Assembly: GCA_964494845.1 (NCBI GenBank)
Contig: CAZBSC010000001.1
Span: 1-62,110 of the forward strand
From: CAYRSA01 sp964494845
Lineage (GTDB): Bacteria > Patescibacteriota > Saccharimonadia > Saccharimonadales > JAGQNJ01
Direction of reading: 5' to 3'
Length of the DNA: 62,110 bases
Part shown: positions 24,628 to 33,294 of the stretch, piece by piece
Layout of the letters: each line of letters opens with the position of its first letter
How positions within the stretch are numbered: position 1 is the stretch's first letter
Position numbers and translations under genes: made by a program
The notes under the pieces: model-generated
The model's input: the letters and a program-made list of their open reading frames with translations, nothing else
What the model was told of the DNA's origin: nothing
Databases searched by the model: none

Positions 24628-25454
24628 ACTAGCACAAAATGTTGTCCTAGGCCTTTTGTCGAGAGGAGTGTATAGCCACTTTGTGATGCTAGTTTTTCTA
24701 ATTCTTTGTGCTGAGACAGTAGCGACTCGGTTATTATATTGAAAGGTTTCAATTTAAGGCTTTTAATCTGAGCAAAAAATTCACGGTACAAGTCTAGCCC
24801 GTCACTTCCCGAGAACAATGCAATAGTCGGCTCTGCACGAAGATCGGGGTTATTACAAAAATTGTCTGGTACATAGGGTAGATTAGCTATTGCTAGGCCA
24901 TATTCGTTTTCGTCGTTATTTAATAGGTGCTGGTTACGGACTTTTGCCAACTTTTCTACTTTGTAGTGCACCAAATTTGTTTTAGTCACTACGAGAGCAT
25001 CATTCGATACATCAGTTAGGTGCGCTTTCCAATTCGGTCGTTCCAAAATAACTGTAATCCCTAAAACACCACTACCAGTTCCTATGTCAATAAATTTTAA
25101 ATCTTTGGATTTTATTGAAAGCGCAAGATTCACTAACGACTCTGACTCTGGTCTTGGGACCAGAACACTCTCGTTGATAAAAAAACAACGACCGTAAAAT
25201 TCCTTTTCACCCAATATGTATGCTATTGGCTTATTTGCTACGCGACGTTTGAGAAGATCAGACAACTTTGTCTGTTCATCTAAGTTTGGTTGGTATTCTG
25301 GATGTGAATGTACCCATACGCGGGTTTTGTTCACGACAAAGGCAGCGATGAGCTCGCTATCGAGTCTTGCTGATGATATGTTTGCTGATTTTAGGCTGGC
25401 TTGCGCTAAATCTAGCCATGAATCAAGCCGCATCAGTTTGTAGTTGTCTATCAT
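24624..25454 (-). CDS. prmC: release factor glutamine methyltransferase
   Basis: Methylates the Gln of the GGQ motif in release factors. The 276-residue product has the N-terminal helical domain, the SAM-binding IDIGTGSGVLGITV, and a catalytic motif that reads ANLPYVP instead of the usual NPPY. The start ATG 25454 has AGGAA upstream and overlaps the end of prfA by 32 bases, so the two substrates-enzyme partners are coupled. The Leu at the second motif position is a variant to note; Asn and the Pro-Tyr pair are kept. Confidence 0.9.
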   Translation of the reverse strand: MIDNYKLMRLDSWLDLAQASLKSANISSARLDSELIAAFVVNKTRVWVHSHPEYQPNLDEQTKLSDLLKRRVANKPIAYILGEKEFYGRCFFINESVLVPRPESESLVNLALSIKSKDLKFIDIGTGSGVLGITVILERPNWKAHLTDVSNDALVVTKTNLVHYKVEKLAKVRNQHLLNNDENEYGLAIANLPYVPDNFCNNPDLRAEPTIALFSGSDGLDLYREFFAQIKSLKLKPFNIITESLLSQHKELEKLASQSGYTLLSTKGLGQHFVLV

Positions 25455-26478
25455 AATTTCCTAATGCTTGTAAAATGTCATCTATATCACCACTCAGAGC
25501 AGCTGGAATATTACTTCGTGAGTATCCAATTCGATGGTCTGTAATTCGGTCTTGAGGGAAGTTATAAGTTCTGATTTTCTCGCTTCGGTCACCAGTGCCA
25601 ATTAAAGATTTTCGTTTTTCGGACTCTTTGGCGTTAGCTTCATCAATTTTCAGCTGCAATAAGCGCGATCGAAGTACGCCCATGGCTTTCGCTTTGTTTT
25701 TGATCTGTGATTTTTCGTCCTGGTTGGCAACGACTAGACCAGTGGGCAAGTGCGTAATGCGAATTGCCGAATCAGTCGTGTTGACTGATTGTCCGCCATG
25801 CCCCGAAGCCCTGAATGTGTCAATGCGAAGATCTGCTGGATCAATTTCTACATCAGTTTCCTCAGCCTGCGGCATTACCGCCACTGTAACGGTAGAGGTG
25901 TGTATTCGACCTTGGCTTTCTGTTGTCGGCACCCGTTGAACGCGGTGAACACCAGCTTCGAACTTCAGTTGTTTGTAGGCGTTCTCGCCTTTTATTTCGA
26001 ATATTACTTCTTTGTAGCCACCGGTTTCGTTGCTGCTTTCGCTGAGTAATTCAGTTTTAAGATTATTTCTTTCGGCCCATCTTAGGTACATTCTGTACAA
26101 ATCACCCGCAAATAGGCTGGCTTCATCACCACCGGCCGCTGCCCGAATCTCCACGATAGCGTTCCTCTCATCATTCGGGTCTTTGGGGATAAGTAACGCC
26201 GAAAGCTCAGAGCTCAGATCTGAGAGCTTTGTCTCTGTTTCTTCGAGCTCTGTACGGGCCAGTGCGGCCATATCGCTATCAGATTCACCTAGTAGCGCCT
26301 GAGCCTGCTCTTTGGCTTTTTCTAGTTGCTTTCTCTCGTCAAATAAACCAACTATTTGCTCGAGTTCGCTTTGGCGCTTGGCGAGCGTCGGATAGGAGGC
26401 ATCGCTATAAATGGCAGGATCTTCCATTTTTTTTTGAATCCCGGCGAGTTCATTTCGTAAATCTGTTTCGTTTGTCAT
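25423..26478 (-). CDS. prfA: peptide chain release factor 1
   Basis: Terminates translation at UAA and UAG. The 351-residue product has the N-terminal coiled domain, the RF1-specific PAT-like anticodon region (VPTTESQGRIHTS, read as PTTE), and the catalytic loop SGHGGQSVNTTDSAIRITH with GGQ. The length is the family norm. It is preceded by AGAAGGAAGA and a TATACT box, and it lies upstream of prmC, the enzyme that modifies its GGQ Gln. PrfB is also present in this window, consistent with UGA acting as stop. Confidence 0.95.
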   Translation of the reverse strand: MTNETDLRNELAGIQKKMEDPAIYSDASYPTLAKRQSELEQIVGLFDERKQLEKAKEQAQALLGESDSDMAALARTELEETETKLSDLSSELSALLIPKDPNDERNAIVEIRAAAGGDEASLFAGDLYRMYLRWAERNNLKTELLSESSNETGGYKEVIFEIKGENAYKQLKFEAGVHRVQRVPTTESQGRIHTSTVTVAVMPQAEETDVEIDPADLRIDTFRASGHGGQSVNTTDSAIRITHLPTGLVVANQDEKSQIKNKAKAMGVLRSRLLQLKIDEANAKESEKRKSLIGTGDRSEKIRTYNFPQDRITDHRIGYSRSNIPAALSGDIDDILQALGNYDRQLQTDAA

Positions 26479-26502
26479 AAATCTTCCTTCTTAGTATAAA
26501 GA

Positions 26503-26537
26503 AAAACCACCTGTTTGTCTTAAAAACAGATGGTTTT
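26503..26537 (-). terminator. intrinsic terminator of rpmE2
   Basis: On the minus strand, AAAACCATCTGTTT pairs with AAACAGGTGGTTTT across a short loop (one G-U pair), followed by TTTTCTTTAT. It ends the rpmE2 transcript directly before the promoter of prfA. Confidence 0.75.
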
Positions 26538-26550
26538 GAATGATTCGTAG

Positions 26551-26916
26551 TTATTTATCAGCAGTAACTGGTTTTGATGCTTCGACTTTTGCAGCCTTTT
26601 TTTCGTCTTTCGCAGCTTTTACTGTCGATTTTTTCTTTGCCGCTGATGTGCGTGCTTCGCGGGCTTTTTCTGCAGCTAGTGCGCGAGCCTTGAACTTGTC
26701 AACGCGTCCTTCTATGTCCATTAGTTTTTCTTGACCAGTGTAGAACGGGTGAGAACTACTACTGATGTGGACTTTTATTAGTGGGTACTCGTTGCCGTCT
26801 TCCCATTTGATAGTCTCAGTTGCAGCGACAGTGGAGCGCGTCAAAAAAGACGTGTTGTCATTGAGGTCTTGAAACACAACTGTACGGTAATTGCTTGGGT
26901 GAACATCTTTTTTCAT
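26551..26916 (-). CDS. rpmE2: 50S ribosomal protein L31 type B with a basic tail
   Basis: The first 75 residues match zinc-free bL31B: MKKDVHPSNYRTVVFQDL, then KWEDGNEYPLIKVHISSSSHPFYTGQEK. The CxxC pairs of type A are absent. About 45 extra residues rich in Ala, Lys and Glu follow (AAKKKSTVKAAKDEKKAAKV), making it 121 residues against the usual 80-90. L31 bridges the subunits and L5/S13 region; the tail may add an rRNA or membrane contact, which is speculation. It has its own promoter (TATACT near 26935) and a clean terminator. Confidence 0.92.
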   Translation of the reverse strand: MKKDVHPSNYRTVVFQDLNDNTSFLTRSTVAATETIKWEDGNEYPLIKVHISSSSHPFYTGQEKLMDIEGRVDKFKARALAAEKAREARTSAAKKKSTVKAAKDEKKAAKVEASKPVTADK

Positions 26917-26963
26917 AACAGAAGGTAAGTATACACATCTGTTGGCCTCGAGTCAATCTTGCG

Positions 26964-26992
26964 TTGATTTAAGTAGGTTCATCTGTTATAGT
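26964..26992 (+). promoter_or_regulatory. rpsB-tsf promoter
   Basis: TTGATT at 26964-26969, exactly 17 bases, TATAGT at 26987-26992 with extended TG at 26984-26985. The start is near 26999. Confidence 0.65.
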
Positions 26993-27015
26993 TTATTGAG
27001 TAATATTAATAAACA

Positions 27016-27075
27016 GGGGAGCGACAAATCCTCTTGGGCGTTTACCGTGTAGGTACGTTCCGAGAAAGCTCTACC
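27016..27075 (+). promoter_or_regulatory. structured leader of rpsB
   Basis: GGGGAGC at 27016-27022 can pair with GCTCTACC at 27068-27075; inside, CTTGG (27033-27037) pairs with CCGAG (27060-27064), and CGT/ACG plus ACC/GGT form the apical stem. The fold sits between the transcript start and the AGAAGGA ribosome site. S2 autoregulates its own mRNA in several bacteria, so this is a reasonable candidate. Confidence 0.4.
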
Positions 27076-27096
27076 GAAGAAAGAAGGATTAAAATA

Positions 27097-27822
27097 ATGG
27101 CTACAGTTGAAGTAGATATAAAAAAATTACTAGAGTCTGGTGCGCACTTTGGCCACAAGACTAGTCGTTGGCATCCGAAGATGGCTCAATATATACATAG
27201 TAAAAAAAATGGAAGTCACATAATTGACTTAACACAAACCGTTGTAAAGCTAAAAGAAGCGCTAGAGTTTTTAGAAAAGTCATCTGCTTCTGGCAAACAG
27301 ATTCTGATTGTTGGCACAAAAAGACAATCCAAGGATATAGCGTTGAATTTGGCTCAGAAGACAGATATGCCATTTGTTGTTAACCGTTGGCTAGGCGGAA
27401 TGTTAACTAACCAGAAGACTATTAGCGGCCGAGTGAAACACCTTAAGGATCTAGAAGCAAAAATGGAGTCTGGTGAACTCTCTGCAAAATATAATAAATT
27501 AGAATTACAGCGCTACCAGGAAGAAATCGAAGCTATGAATCACCAGTACGGCGGCATAAAAAACATGGTTGCACGTCCCGGGGCGGTTCTGGTATTTGAT
27601 ATCCTGCATGATTCAAATGCTGTTAAAGAAGCTCAAAAGTTAAACATTCCTGTGGTAGCTTTGGTTGACACTAATGCAGACCCCACCAACATAAACTACC
27701 CAATTCCATGTAATGATGACGCAATTAAAGCCCTGCAGCTGGTTGCTGATTATATAGAACAGGCAATTTTGTCTGGTAAAGCAAAGCAAAAAGAAGCACC
27801 TGAAAAAGTGGAGGAAAAATAA
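27097..27822 (+). CDS. rpsB: 30S ribosomal protein S2
   Basis: A 241-residue uS2 protein: LLESGAHFGHKTSRWHPKMAQYI near the start, FVVNRWLGGMLTN in the middle and VALVDTNADPTNINYPIPCNDDA near the end, all hallmark segments. ATG 27097 has AGAAGGA nine bases upstream; reading frames that extend further upstream translate the structured leader. tsf follows after one base, the standard rpsB-tsf pair. Confidence 0.96.
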   Translation: MATVEVDIKKLLESGAHFGHKTSRWHPKMAQYIHSKKNGSHIIDLTQTVVKLKEALEFLEKSSASGKQILIVGTKRQSKDIALNLAQKTDMPFVVNRWLGGMLTNQKTISGRVKHLKDLEAKMESGELSAKYNKLELQRYQEEIEAMNHQYGGIKNMVARPGAVLVFDILHDSNAVKEAQKLNIPVVALVDTNADPTNINYPIPCNDDAIKALQLVADYIEQAILSGKAKQKEAPEKVEEK

Positions 27823-27823
27823 G

Positions 27824-28420
27824 ATGACTGTTTCTCTAGAGGATGTTAAACGGCTAAAAAACCTCACAGGGGTTGGTCTAACTGATGCAAAAAAGGCTAT
27901 CGAAGAGGCCAAGGGCGACTTCGACACCGCCCTAGCTGCTATGCGCAAAAAAGGCTTAACAAAGGCTGAAAAGCGTGGAGAGCGAGAAGCCAGAGCCGGA
28001 CTTATTGGGACTTATAACCACGACAATCGCATCGGGGTACTAGTAGAAGTAAATTGTGAGACTGACTTTGTGGCTAGGAATGAGATTTTTACGGGATTAG
28101 TCAAAGACATCGCCATGCATGTCGCTGCTTCGGCACCACAATTTACCTCTGTAGATGATGTTCCTGAAGAAGAAAAAACAAAAATTGAAACTGAATTTTC
28201 GGAAAAGGCAAAAGCAGACGGAAAACCAGCCGAAATGATTGAAAAAATAGTTGAGGGAATGGTAAAAAAGCACTTTGGTGAGCGATGTTTGCTACAACAA
28301 CCTTATGTTAAAAACCCAGATATTACTGTTGATCAGTACATCAAGGAACAAATAGCAAAATTGGGTGAAAACATCATTGTTAGGCGTTTTGCTCGCATGC
28401 AACTGGGCGAAGTAGAATAA
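27824..28420 (+). CDS. tsf: translation elongation factor Ts
   Basis: Nucleotide exchange factor for EF-Tu. The 198-residue protein has the N-terminal UBA-like module (VKRLKNLTGVGLTDAKKAIEEAKGD) and the exchange motif ETDFVARN. It is of the short type lacking the second half of the dimerisation domain seen in the 283-residue E. coli protein, as in many bacteria. It ends with a conserved VDQYIKEQIAKLGENIIVRRF. It is translated from the same mRNA as rpsB. Confidence 0.95.
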   Translation: MTVSLEDVKRLKNLTGVGLTDAKKAIEEAKGDFDTALAAMRKKGLTKAEKRGEREARAGLIGTYNHDNRIGVLVEVNCETDFVARNEIFTGLVKDIAMHVAASAPQFTSVDDVPEEEKTKIETEFSEKAKADGKPAEMIEKIVEGMVKKHFGERCLLQQPYVKNPDITVDQYIKEQIAKLGENIIVRRFARMQLGEVE

Positions 28421-28457
28421 TCGCTGAAAAAGAGGCGATATATCACATCTTCAGGTT

Positions 28458-28466
28458 TGATATACT
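28458..28466 (+). promoter_or_regulatory. extended -10 of frr
   Basis: TG at 28458-28459 and TATACT at 28461-28466; start near 28473, then a 30-base leader with AAGGAAG before the ATG at 28503. Confidence 0.5.
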
Positions 28467-28502
28467 AGGAGTATAAGTAGTGTCCAGAAAAGGAAGTATT
28501 AT

Positions 28503-29066
28503 ATGAATCCAAACGATTTAATGAAGACAGCTCAAGATAATCTCAAGAAAAACGTCGAACACCTAGAAAATGAACTAAAAAAGATGCGTACTGGTAGAGC
28601 CAACCCCGGGATGCTCGATGGGGTTTTGGTAGAAGCGTACGGTGTTCCAACTCCGTTAAATCAAGTTGCCAGTATTACGGTCCCAGAGTCGCAGATGTTG
28701 CAATTAACTCCTTTTGACCCAAACAACTTACAGGCTATAACTCAGGCTATCCGAGACAACCAAAGCCTAGGCCTTAACCCAACAGATGACGGACGGATTA
28801 TTAGATTGCCCATACCTCCATTAACTGAGGAGAGAAGACGCGAGATTGTTAAGCAATTGGGCGCAAAAACCGAAGAGTCAATGATTCGTATGCGTAATAT
28901 TCGCCATGAAGCCAGGGAGAGCGCCGAAAAACTTAAAAAGGCTAAGGATATCGGAGAGGATGACTTTACACGGTTTGAAAAACAACTAGACGAGGCGATT
29001 CACGAATTCAAAACAAAAATAGATGTTCTGGCGCAAGCAAAAGAAAAAGAGATAATGACTGTTTAG
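28503..29066 (+). CDS. frr: ribosome recycling factor
   Basis: Splits post-termination ribosomes with EF-G. The 187-residue protein has the two-domain RRF pattern: the helical stem start NVEHLENELKKMRTGRANP, the beta domain YGVPTPLNQVASITVPE, the hinge LPIPPLTEERRREIVKQ, and the final helices. Its length is the family norm. It has its own promoter and good ribosome site. uppS follows with a separate promoter in the 44-base gap. Confidence 0.96.
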   Translation: MNPNDLMKTAQDNLKKNVEHLENELKKMRTGRANPGMLDGVLVEAYGVPTPLNQVASITVPESQMLQLTPFDPNNLQAITQAIRDNQSLGLNPTDDGRIIRLPIPPLTEERRREIVKQLGAKTEESMIRMRNIRHEARESAEKLKKAKDIGEDDFTRFEKQLDEAIHEFKTKIDVLAQAKEKEIMTV

Positions 29067-29090
29067 TGCAGCAACACGCACAGATATTAC

Positions 29091-29099
29091 TGATACAAT
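29091..29099 (+). promoter_or_regulatory. extended -10 of uppS
   Basis: TG at 29091-29092 and TACAAT at 29094-29099; predicted start near 29106, five bases before the ATG at 29111. Confidence 0.45.
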
Positions 29100-29110
29100 A
29101 GTGAGTATTG

Positions 29111-29800
29111 ATGACAGATAATAATGCACCACCAAAACATTTAGGAATTATACTGGATGGAAATCGCCGGTGGGCAAAAAGCCATGGATTACCGACTCTC
29201 GAAGGACATAAGCAGGGCGCAGAAGTATTTAAAGAGATAGTTCTAGAGTGTTTTAACCGCGAAATTCGTTTCGTGTCAGCCTTCGTATTTTCAACTGAAA
29301 ACTGGCAACGCACGCAAGAGGAAGTATCCTACCTAATGAGGCTAGTGCTTAGAGTTGTTGAAAAATATCTTGATGAATTTAACGAAAGAGGCATAAAAAT
29401 TTTAGTTTTGGGTAGTAGGCAAGGATTGGACGAAAAGGTTATTAAAGCGCTCGATAGGACAATTGATAAAACTTCACAAAATACCAATGGAACTGTCGCA
29501 CTTTGCTTTAATTACGGCGGTAAAACGGAGATTATAGATGCAATAAAATCTGTACCAGTTAGCGAAATAAATGCTCTGACCCCTGAGAAGTTCGAACAAT
29601 ATTTGTATTCAAAAAACTTGCCGCCATTAGATATGATTATTAGGACTTCCGGAGAGAAACGCCTAAGTGGGTTTATGATTTGGCAGTCGGAATATGCGGA
29701 ATTGCTATTTCTAGATAAGAACTGGCCCGATTTCTCCGTAAAAGATCTAGATAATGTTATCGAAGAGTATAAAAAGCGTAAAAGAAGACATGGAAAGTAG
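29111..29800 (+). CDS. uppS: undecaprenyl diphosphate synthase
   Basis: Condenses isopentenyl diphosphate into the C55 lipid carrier for wall synthesis. The 229-residue cis-prenyltransferase shows the catalytic Asp in GIILDGNRRWAKSHG, the SAFVFSTENWQR segment, and the C-terminal RTSGEKRLSGFMIWQSEYAEL block. Gly stands where the family usually has Asn in RLSN, a minor variant. ATG 29111 is preferred to the TTG three bases before. The frequent neighbours cdsA and dxr are missing between it and rseP. Confidence 0.93.
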   Translation: MTDNNAPPKHLGIILDGNRRWAKSHGLPTLEGHKQGAEVFKEIVLECFNREIRFVSAFVFSTENWQRTQEEVSYLMRLVLRVVEKYLDEFNERGIKILVLGSRQGLDEKVIKALDRTIDKTSQNTNGTVALCFNYGGKTEIIDAIKSVPVSEINALTPEKFEQYLYSKNLPPLDMIIRTSGEKRLSGFMIWQSEYAELLFLDKNWPDFSVKDLDNVIEEYKKRKRRHGK

Positions 29801-29811
29801 GCGGGGGTAAG

Positions 29812-30933
29812 ATGGGATTATTAATTTTAGGGCTGATTTTATTTGTGTGTCTAGTTATTGTGCATGAATGGGGCCACTATAAGGCCGCTAGGCGAGCGGG
29901 AGTAGTAGTTGAAGAATTTGGGTTAGGATTTCCGCCTAAAGTCTGGAGTAAAAGGCTGAAGAGCAAAATGCTTTTGAGTGTTAATGTGTTGCCTTTGGGA
30001 GGGTTCGTTAAATTAAAGGGAGAACATGATTCAGATACTACACCTGGTAGCTATGGAGCTGCGTCTCTCAGAGATAAAATCAAGATTATGACAGCTGGTG
30101 TGGCTATGAATCTTGCTACGGCAATTGGAATTCTTACCCTACTAGCTCTGGTTGGTATGCCAAAGTTGGTGGATAATCAGTTTTCGGTGTCTTCAGACAC
30201 CAAAACAATTCAACAGAATGTACTAGTTGCCTATGTAGAGCCGGGTTCTCCAGCAGAAAGGGCTGGAATAAAATCACGGGATCAGTTGATTGCCCTAGGA
30301 ATTACCGAAAATAATCTGGATAAGGTGGGCGAAATTAGCTCATTCCCTGCAAAAACCAAGTTGCTAGCAGGCAAACAAGTGATTGTTCAAACAAAAACGG
30401 GTGACGAAGTTAAAAATGTTAGCTTACAACTGCGTACGCAAAAAGAGGTAGAAGCTAGTAAAAAAACAGATGAACCAAAAGGCTATCTTGGAATAGTACC
30501 AACAGAGTATGTAGTTAGGCGCTCTACTTGGTCGTCGCCGATTGTCGCCGTAGGGACAGCTGCTCAGTTTACGAAGCTCACCCTGCAAGGTATTGGCGCG
30601 GCAATTGGTAATGTGTTCCAGGGCAACGGGGCTAAGGCTGCAGATCAGGTATCTGGTCCGGTGGGTATTTTTGTTGTAATCAAGGACGGAGCGACACTTG
30701 GATACCGATTTATACTAATGATTATTGCGATTATCTCGCTGACGCTAGCCATAATGAATATTCTGCCCATACCGGCATTAGATGGAGGGAGGCTTTTTGT
30801 AACGCTTTTGTACAGAGTACGCCACAAAAAACTGACCAGAGAGGTAGAAGAGAGGATACACGGCGCTGGTTTTATAGCACTAATGGGCCTCTTTGTATTG
30901 ATAACAGTTATTGATGTTAGGAGGTTTTTCTGA
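29812..30933 (+). CDS. rseP: RseP/S2P-type intramembrane zinc metalloprotease
   Basis: A site-2 protease cleaving membrane-spanning substrates such as anti-sigma factors and signal-peptide remnants. The 373-residue protein has H18-E-x-x-H22 in IVHEWGHYKAARR within the first membrane helix, one PDZ domain (YVEPGSPAERAGIKSRDQ), and the second active-site segment NILPIPALDGGRLF with its Asp ligand. It has three or four membrane segments. The ribosome site GGGGGT precedes the ATG. The next gene begins within its stop codon. Confidence 0.93.
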   Translation: MGLLILGLILFVCLVIVHEWGHYKAARRAGVVVEEFGLGFPPKVWSKRLKSKMLLSVNVLPLGGFVKLKGEHDSDTTPGSYGAASLRDKIKIMTAGVAMNLATAIGILTLLALVGMPKLVDNQFSVSSDTKTIQQNVLVAYVEPGSPAERAGIKSRDQLIALGITENNLDKVGEISSFPAKTKLLAGKQVIVQTKTGDEVKNVSLQLRTQKEVEASKKTDEPKGYLGIVPTEYVVRRSTWSSPIVAVGTAAQFTKLTLQGIGAAIGNVFQGNGAKAADQVSGPVGIFVVIKDGATLGYRFILMIIAIISLTLAIMNILPIPALDGGRLFVTLLYRVRHKKLTREVEERIHGAGFIALMGLFVLITVIDVRRFF

Positions 30934-31718
30934 GCGATACCGACAAATTAGCCATTCCTCCATCAGAAGCACTCGATAATAAAAAAACTTTCTGGACACC
31001 CATCCAGACTGTTGTTCTAACGATCACTACTTACCTGAGCTCGCAAATTATTGCCAGTTTACTGGTTTTGACACTGCCGTTAATAATTGGTTGGAATACT
31101 AGTGACATTCAATCATGGCTAAAAACCGCAGCGGGGCAGTTTGTATTTATCCTGCTAATAGAGAGCACTGTGCTTCTGATCGTGTGGATGTTGCTTCGAG
31201 CTAAAAATGTTAATTTTAGATTCATTGGCCTAGCCAGGCCTAGATTAAAAGATTTGGGTTATGCTGTTGCTGGTTTTGGTGTTTATTTTTTGCTATACCT
31301 AGTGATTACGATAATAGTTAAGGCGATTTTTCCAGATATAAACTTTGGCCAAAATCAAAAAATTGGATTCGAGTCGGCTCAGCAGGGATGGGAGCTAGTA
31401 TTGGTTTTCATAAGCCTAGTAGTCTTGCCACCAATAGTCGAGGAGATACTTGCCAGAGGGTTTTTGTATACGGGACTAAAAACCAAACTCTCACTTTGGC
31501 CATCAGTAGTTATCACAAGTGTTATGTTCGCTTTGGCTCACTTGCAGTTTGGCAGCGGGGCGCCCCTGTTGTGGGTGGCAGCAGTTGACACATTCTCGCT
31601 GTCGTTAGTGCTAATCTATTTGCGAGAAAAAACAGGAAATCTAGGGGCTTCAATTTTCCTTCATATGCTTAAAAACGGCATTGCATTCGTTCTTTTGTTT
31701 GTAATTCAGGTTAGATAG
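30930..31718 (+). CDS. CPBP family intramembrane metalloprotease, CTG start
   Basis: Type II CAAX-prenyl-protease-like (CPBP/Abi) membrane protein. The motifs EEILARGFLYTGL (EExxxR) and FALAHLQFG (HxxF-like) are the metal site, in a hydrophobic protein with about seven helices. The frame is open from 30921 and contains no ATG or GTG before the first helix. A perfect AGGAGG at 30919-30924 lies five bases before CTG at 30930, which overlaps the rseP stop. This start gives 262 residues and a complete first helix (TVVLTITTYLSSQIIASLLV). A later TTG at 31068 would cut into it. Coupled to rseP. Confidence 0.8.
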   Translation: MSDTDKLAIPPSEALDNKKTFWTPIQTVVLTITTYLSSQIIASLLVLTLPLIIGWNTSDIQSWLKTAAGQFVFILLIESTVLLIVWMLLRAKNVNFRFIGLARPRLKDLGYAVAGFGVYFLLYLVITIIVKAIFPDINFGQNQKIGFESAQQGWELVLVFISLVVLPPIVEEILARGFLYTGLKTKLSLWPSVVITSVMFALAHLQFGSGAPLLWVAAVDTFSLSLVLIYLREKTGNLGASIFLHMLKNGIAFVLLFVIQVR

Positions 31719-31758
31719 ATCAAATAATAGTACAATAGTAGATAACTAGGGAGAATAT

Positions 31759-33186
31759 ATGACAAAAAAAGAACTACTACCTGCAAAAACGGGCGACATG
31801 TCAGATTGGTACACGACACTTATCCGTTTGGCCGATCTCGCTGACTACGGCCCTGTAAAGGGAACTATGGTTTTCAAACCTTACGGCTATGCTATATGGG
31901 AAGAGGTCCAGAAAGCTATGGACCCTGAGATTAAGGCAAAAGGTGTTGGCAATGTATATTTCCCGATGTTTATTCCTATGTCGTTTCTTGAGAAAGAGAA
32001 AAGCCATGTTGAAGGTTTTGCGCCAGAACTTGCGGTTGTTACTCATGCAGGTGGCGAAAAACTAGAAGAGCCAGTTGTTATACGACCTACCAGCGAAACA
32101 ATCATGTATAACTCATTTGCCAAATGGATTCAATCTTGGCGAGATCTACCAATAATGATTAATCAGTGGGGAAGCGTTGTGCGTTGGGAAAAACGCACCA
32201 TGCCTTTTATTAGGACGAGCGAGTTTTTGTGGCAAGAAGGTCATACTGCCCACGCTACCCATAAAGAAGCACAAGAAGTTCAACGTTGGGCTATGGATAT
32301 GTACGCTCAAACCTACCGGGAATATTTTGCAATCGACGGATATGTTGGTTTCAAATCAAAAGCTGAAACATTTGCTGGCGCAGATACGACGCTAACTTAC
32401 GAGTCATTAATGCCAAGCGGTAAGGTGTTGCAATCCTGTACTTCACACGATCTTGGACAAAATTTTGCTAAGGCATTTGATGTTAAATTCCAAGACTCCA
32501 AAGGCGGAGAATCATTTGTATGGCAGACCAGCTGGGGTTTATCAACTCGTTCAGTCGGTGGGTTAATTTTGGCCCACGGCGATGATAACGGCCTTCGTTT
32601 GCCACCAAATTTAGCACCAACCCAAGTTGTGATTGTCCCTGTTAAACCCGAAAAAACGATTTTAGATTATTGTGACAAGGTATCAGCCGAACTGAATAAG
32701 CATAATATTCGAACATTAGTTGATGCTCGTGATGATGAGACATTTGGCTTCAGACTAAACAAATGGGAAGTCAAAGGCGCTCCTGTCATTATCAAAGTCG
32801 GTAACCAGGAACAGGAAAAGGAAATAGTAACAGCAAAACGCCGCGATAATGGCCAAGAATCTTTAGTTCCGCTGGCAACATTAGCAAAAGACATAAAAGT
32901 ACTTCTCGAAGACATACAAAAAACGCTGTTCCAGCAGTCAAAGAAGTTCATCGAAGACAACACTCGAGAAGCCAAAGATTACGAAGAATTTAAAAAAATC
33001 GCTAAAGAACACAAAGGATTCATAAAAGTATTCTGGAATGATGATCCAGAAATAGAGAAAAAAATAAAAGAAGAGACAAAAATTAAGTCTAGTTGTCGTC
33101 CAATTGACTGGCCAGAAAAGTCGGGAAAAGACTTTTATACGGGGGAGCCGGCCACCCAAATGTGGCTTTTCGCACAAAGTTACTAA
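31759..33186 (+). CDS. proS: prolyl-tRNA synthetase, archaeal/eukaryotic-like
   Basis: Charges tRNA-Pro. The 475-residue class II synthetase shows the motif 2 RWEKRTMPFIRTSEFLWQEGHTAHAT and the motif 3 region SVGGLILAHGDDNGLRLPP, an anticodon-binding domain (VVIVPVKPEKT), and a C-terminal module ending in LFAQSY. The absence of the editing insertion and the presence of this C-terminal module are marks of the archaeal/eukaryotic-like type. It has a proper ribosome site, AGGGAGA. A TACAAT box lies near 31731. Confidence 0.95.
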   Translation: MTKKELLPAKTGDMSDWYTTLIRLADLADYGPVKGTMVFKPYGYAIWEEVQKAMDPEIKAKGVGNVYFPMFIPMSFLEKEKSHVEGFAPELAVVTHAGGEKLEEPVVIRPTSETIMYNSFAKWIQSWRDLPIMINQWGSVVRWEKRTMPFIRTSEFLWQEGHTAHATHKEAQEVQRWAMDMYAQTYREYFAIDGYVGFKSKAETFAGADTTLTYESLMPSGKVLQSCTSHDLGQNFAKAFDVKFQDSKGGESFVWQTSWGLSTRSVGGLILAHGDDNGLRLPPNLAPTQVVIVPVKPEKTILDYCDKVSAELNKHNIRTLVDARDDETFGFRLNKWEVKGAPVIIKVGNQEQEKEIVTAKRRDNGQESLVPLATLAKDIKVLLEDIQKTLFQQSKKFIEDNTREAKDYEEFKKIAKEHKGFIKVFWNDDPEIEKKIKEETKIKSSCRPIDWPEKSGKDFYTGEPATQMWLFAQSY

Positions 33187-33211
33187 AAAACTAGCCAGGT
33201 AGAGCGAGGGT

Positions 33212-33220
33212 TGTTATAAT
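33212..33220 (+). promoter_or_regulatory. extended -10 of greA
   Basis: TG at 33212-33213 and a perfect TATAAT at 33215-33220; start near 33227. The 68-base leader contains ACTCC/GGAGT complementarity but nothing decisive. Confidence 0.5.
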
Positions 33221-33294
33221 ACAGCGACTCCTGAGCACAGAAACAAATATTTAACAGACAAGAATATAGTAGGAGTGATAAAAAAGGGTCCATC

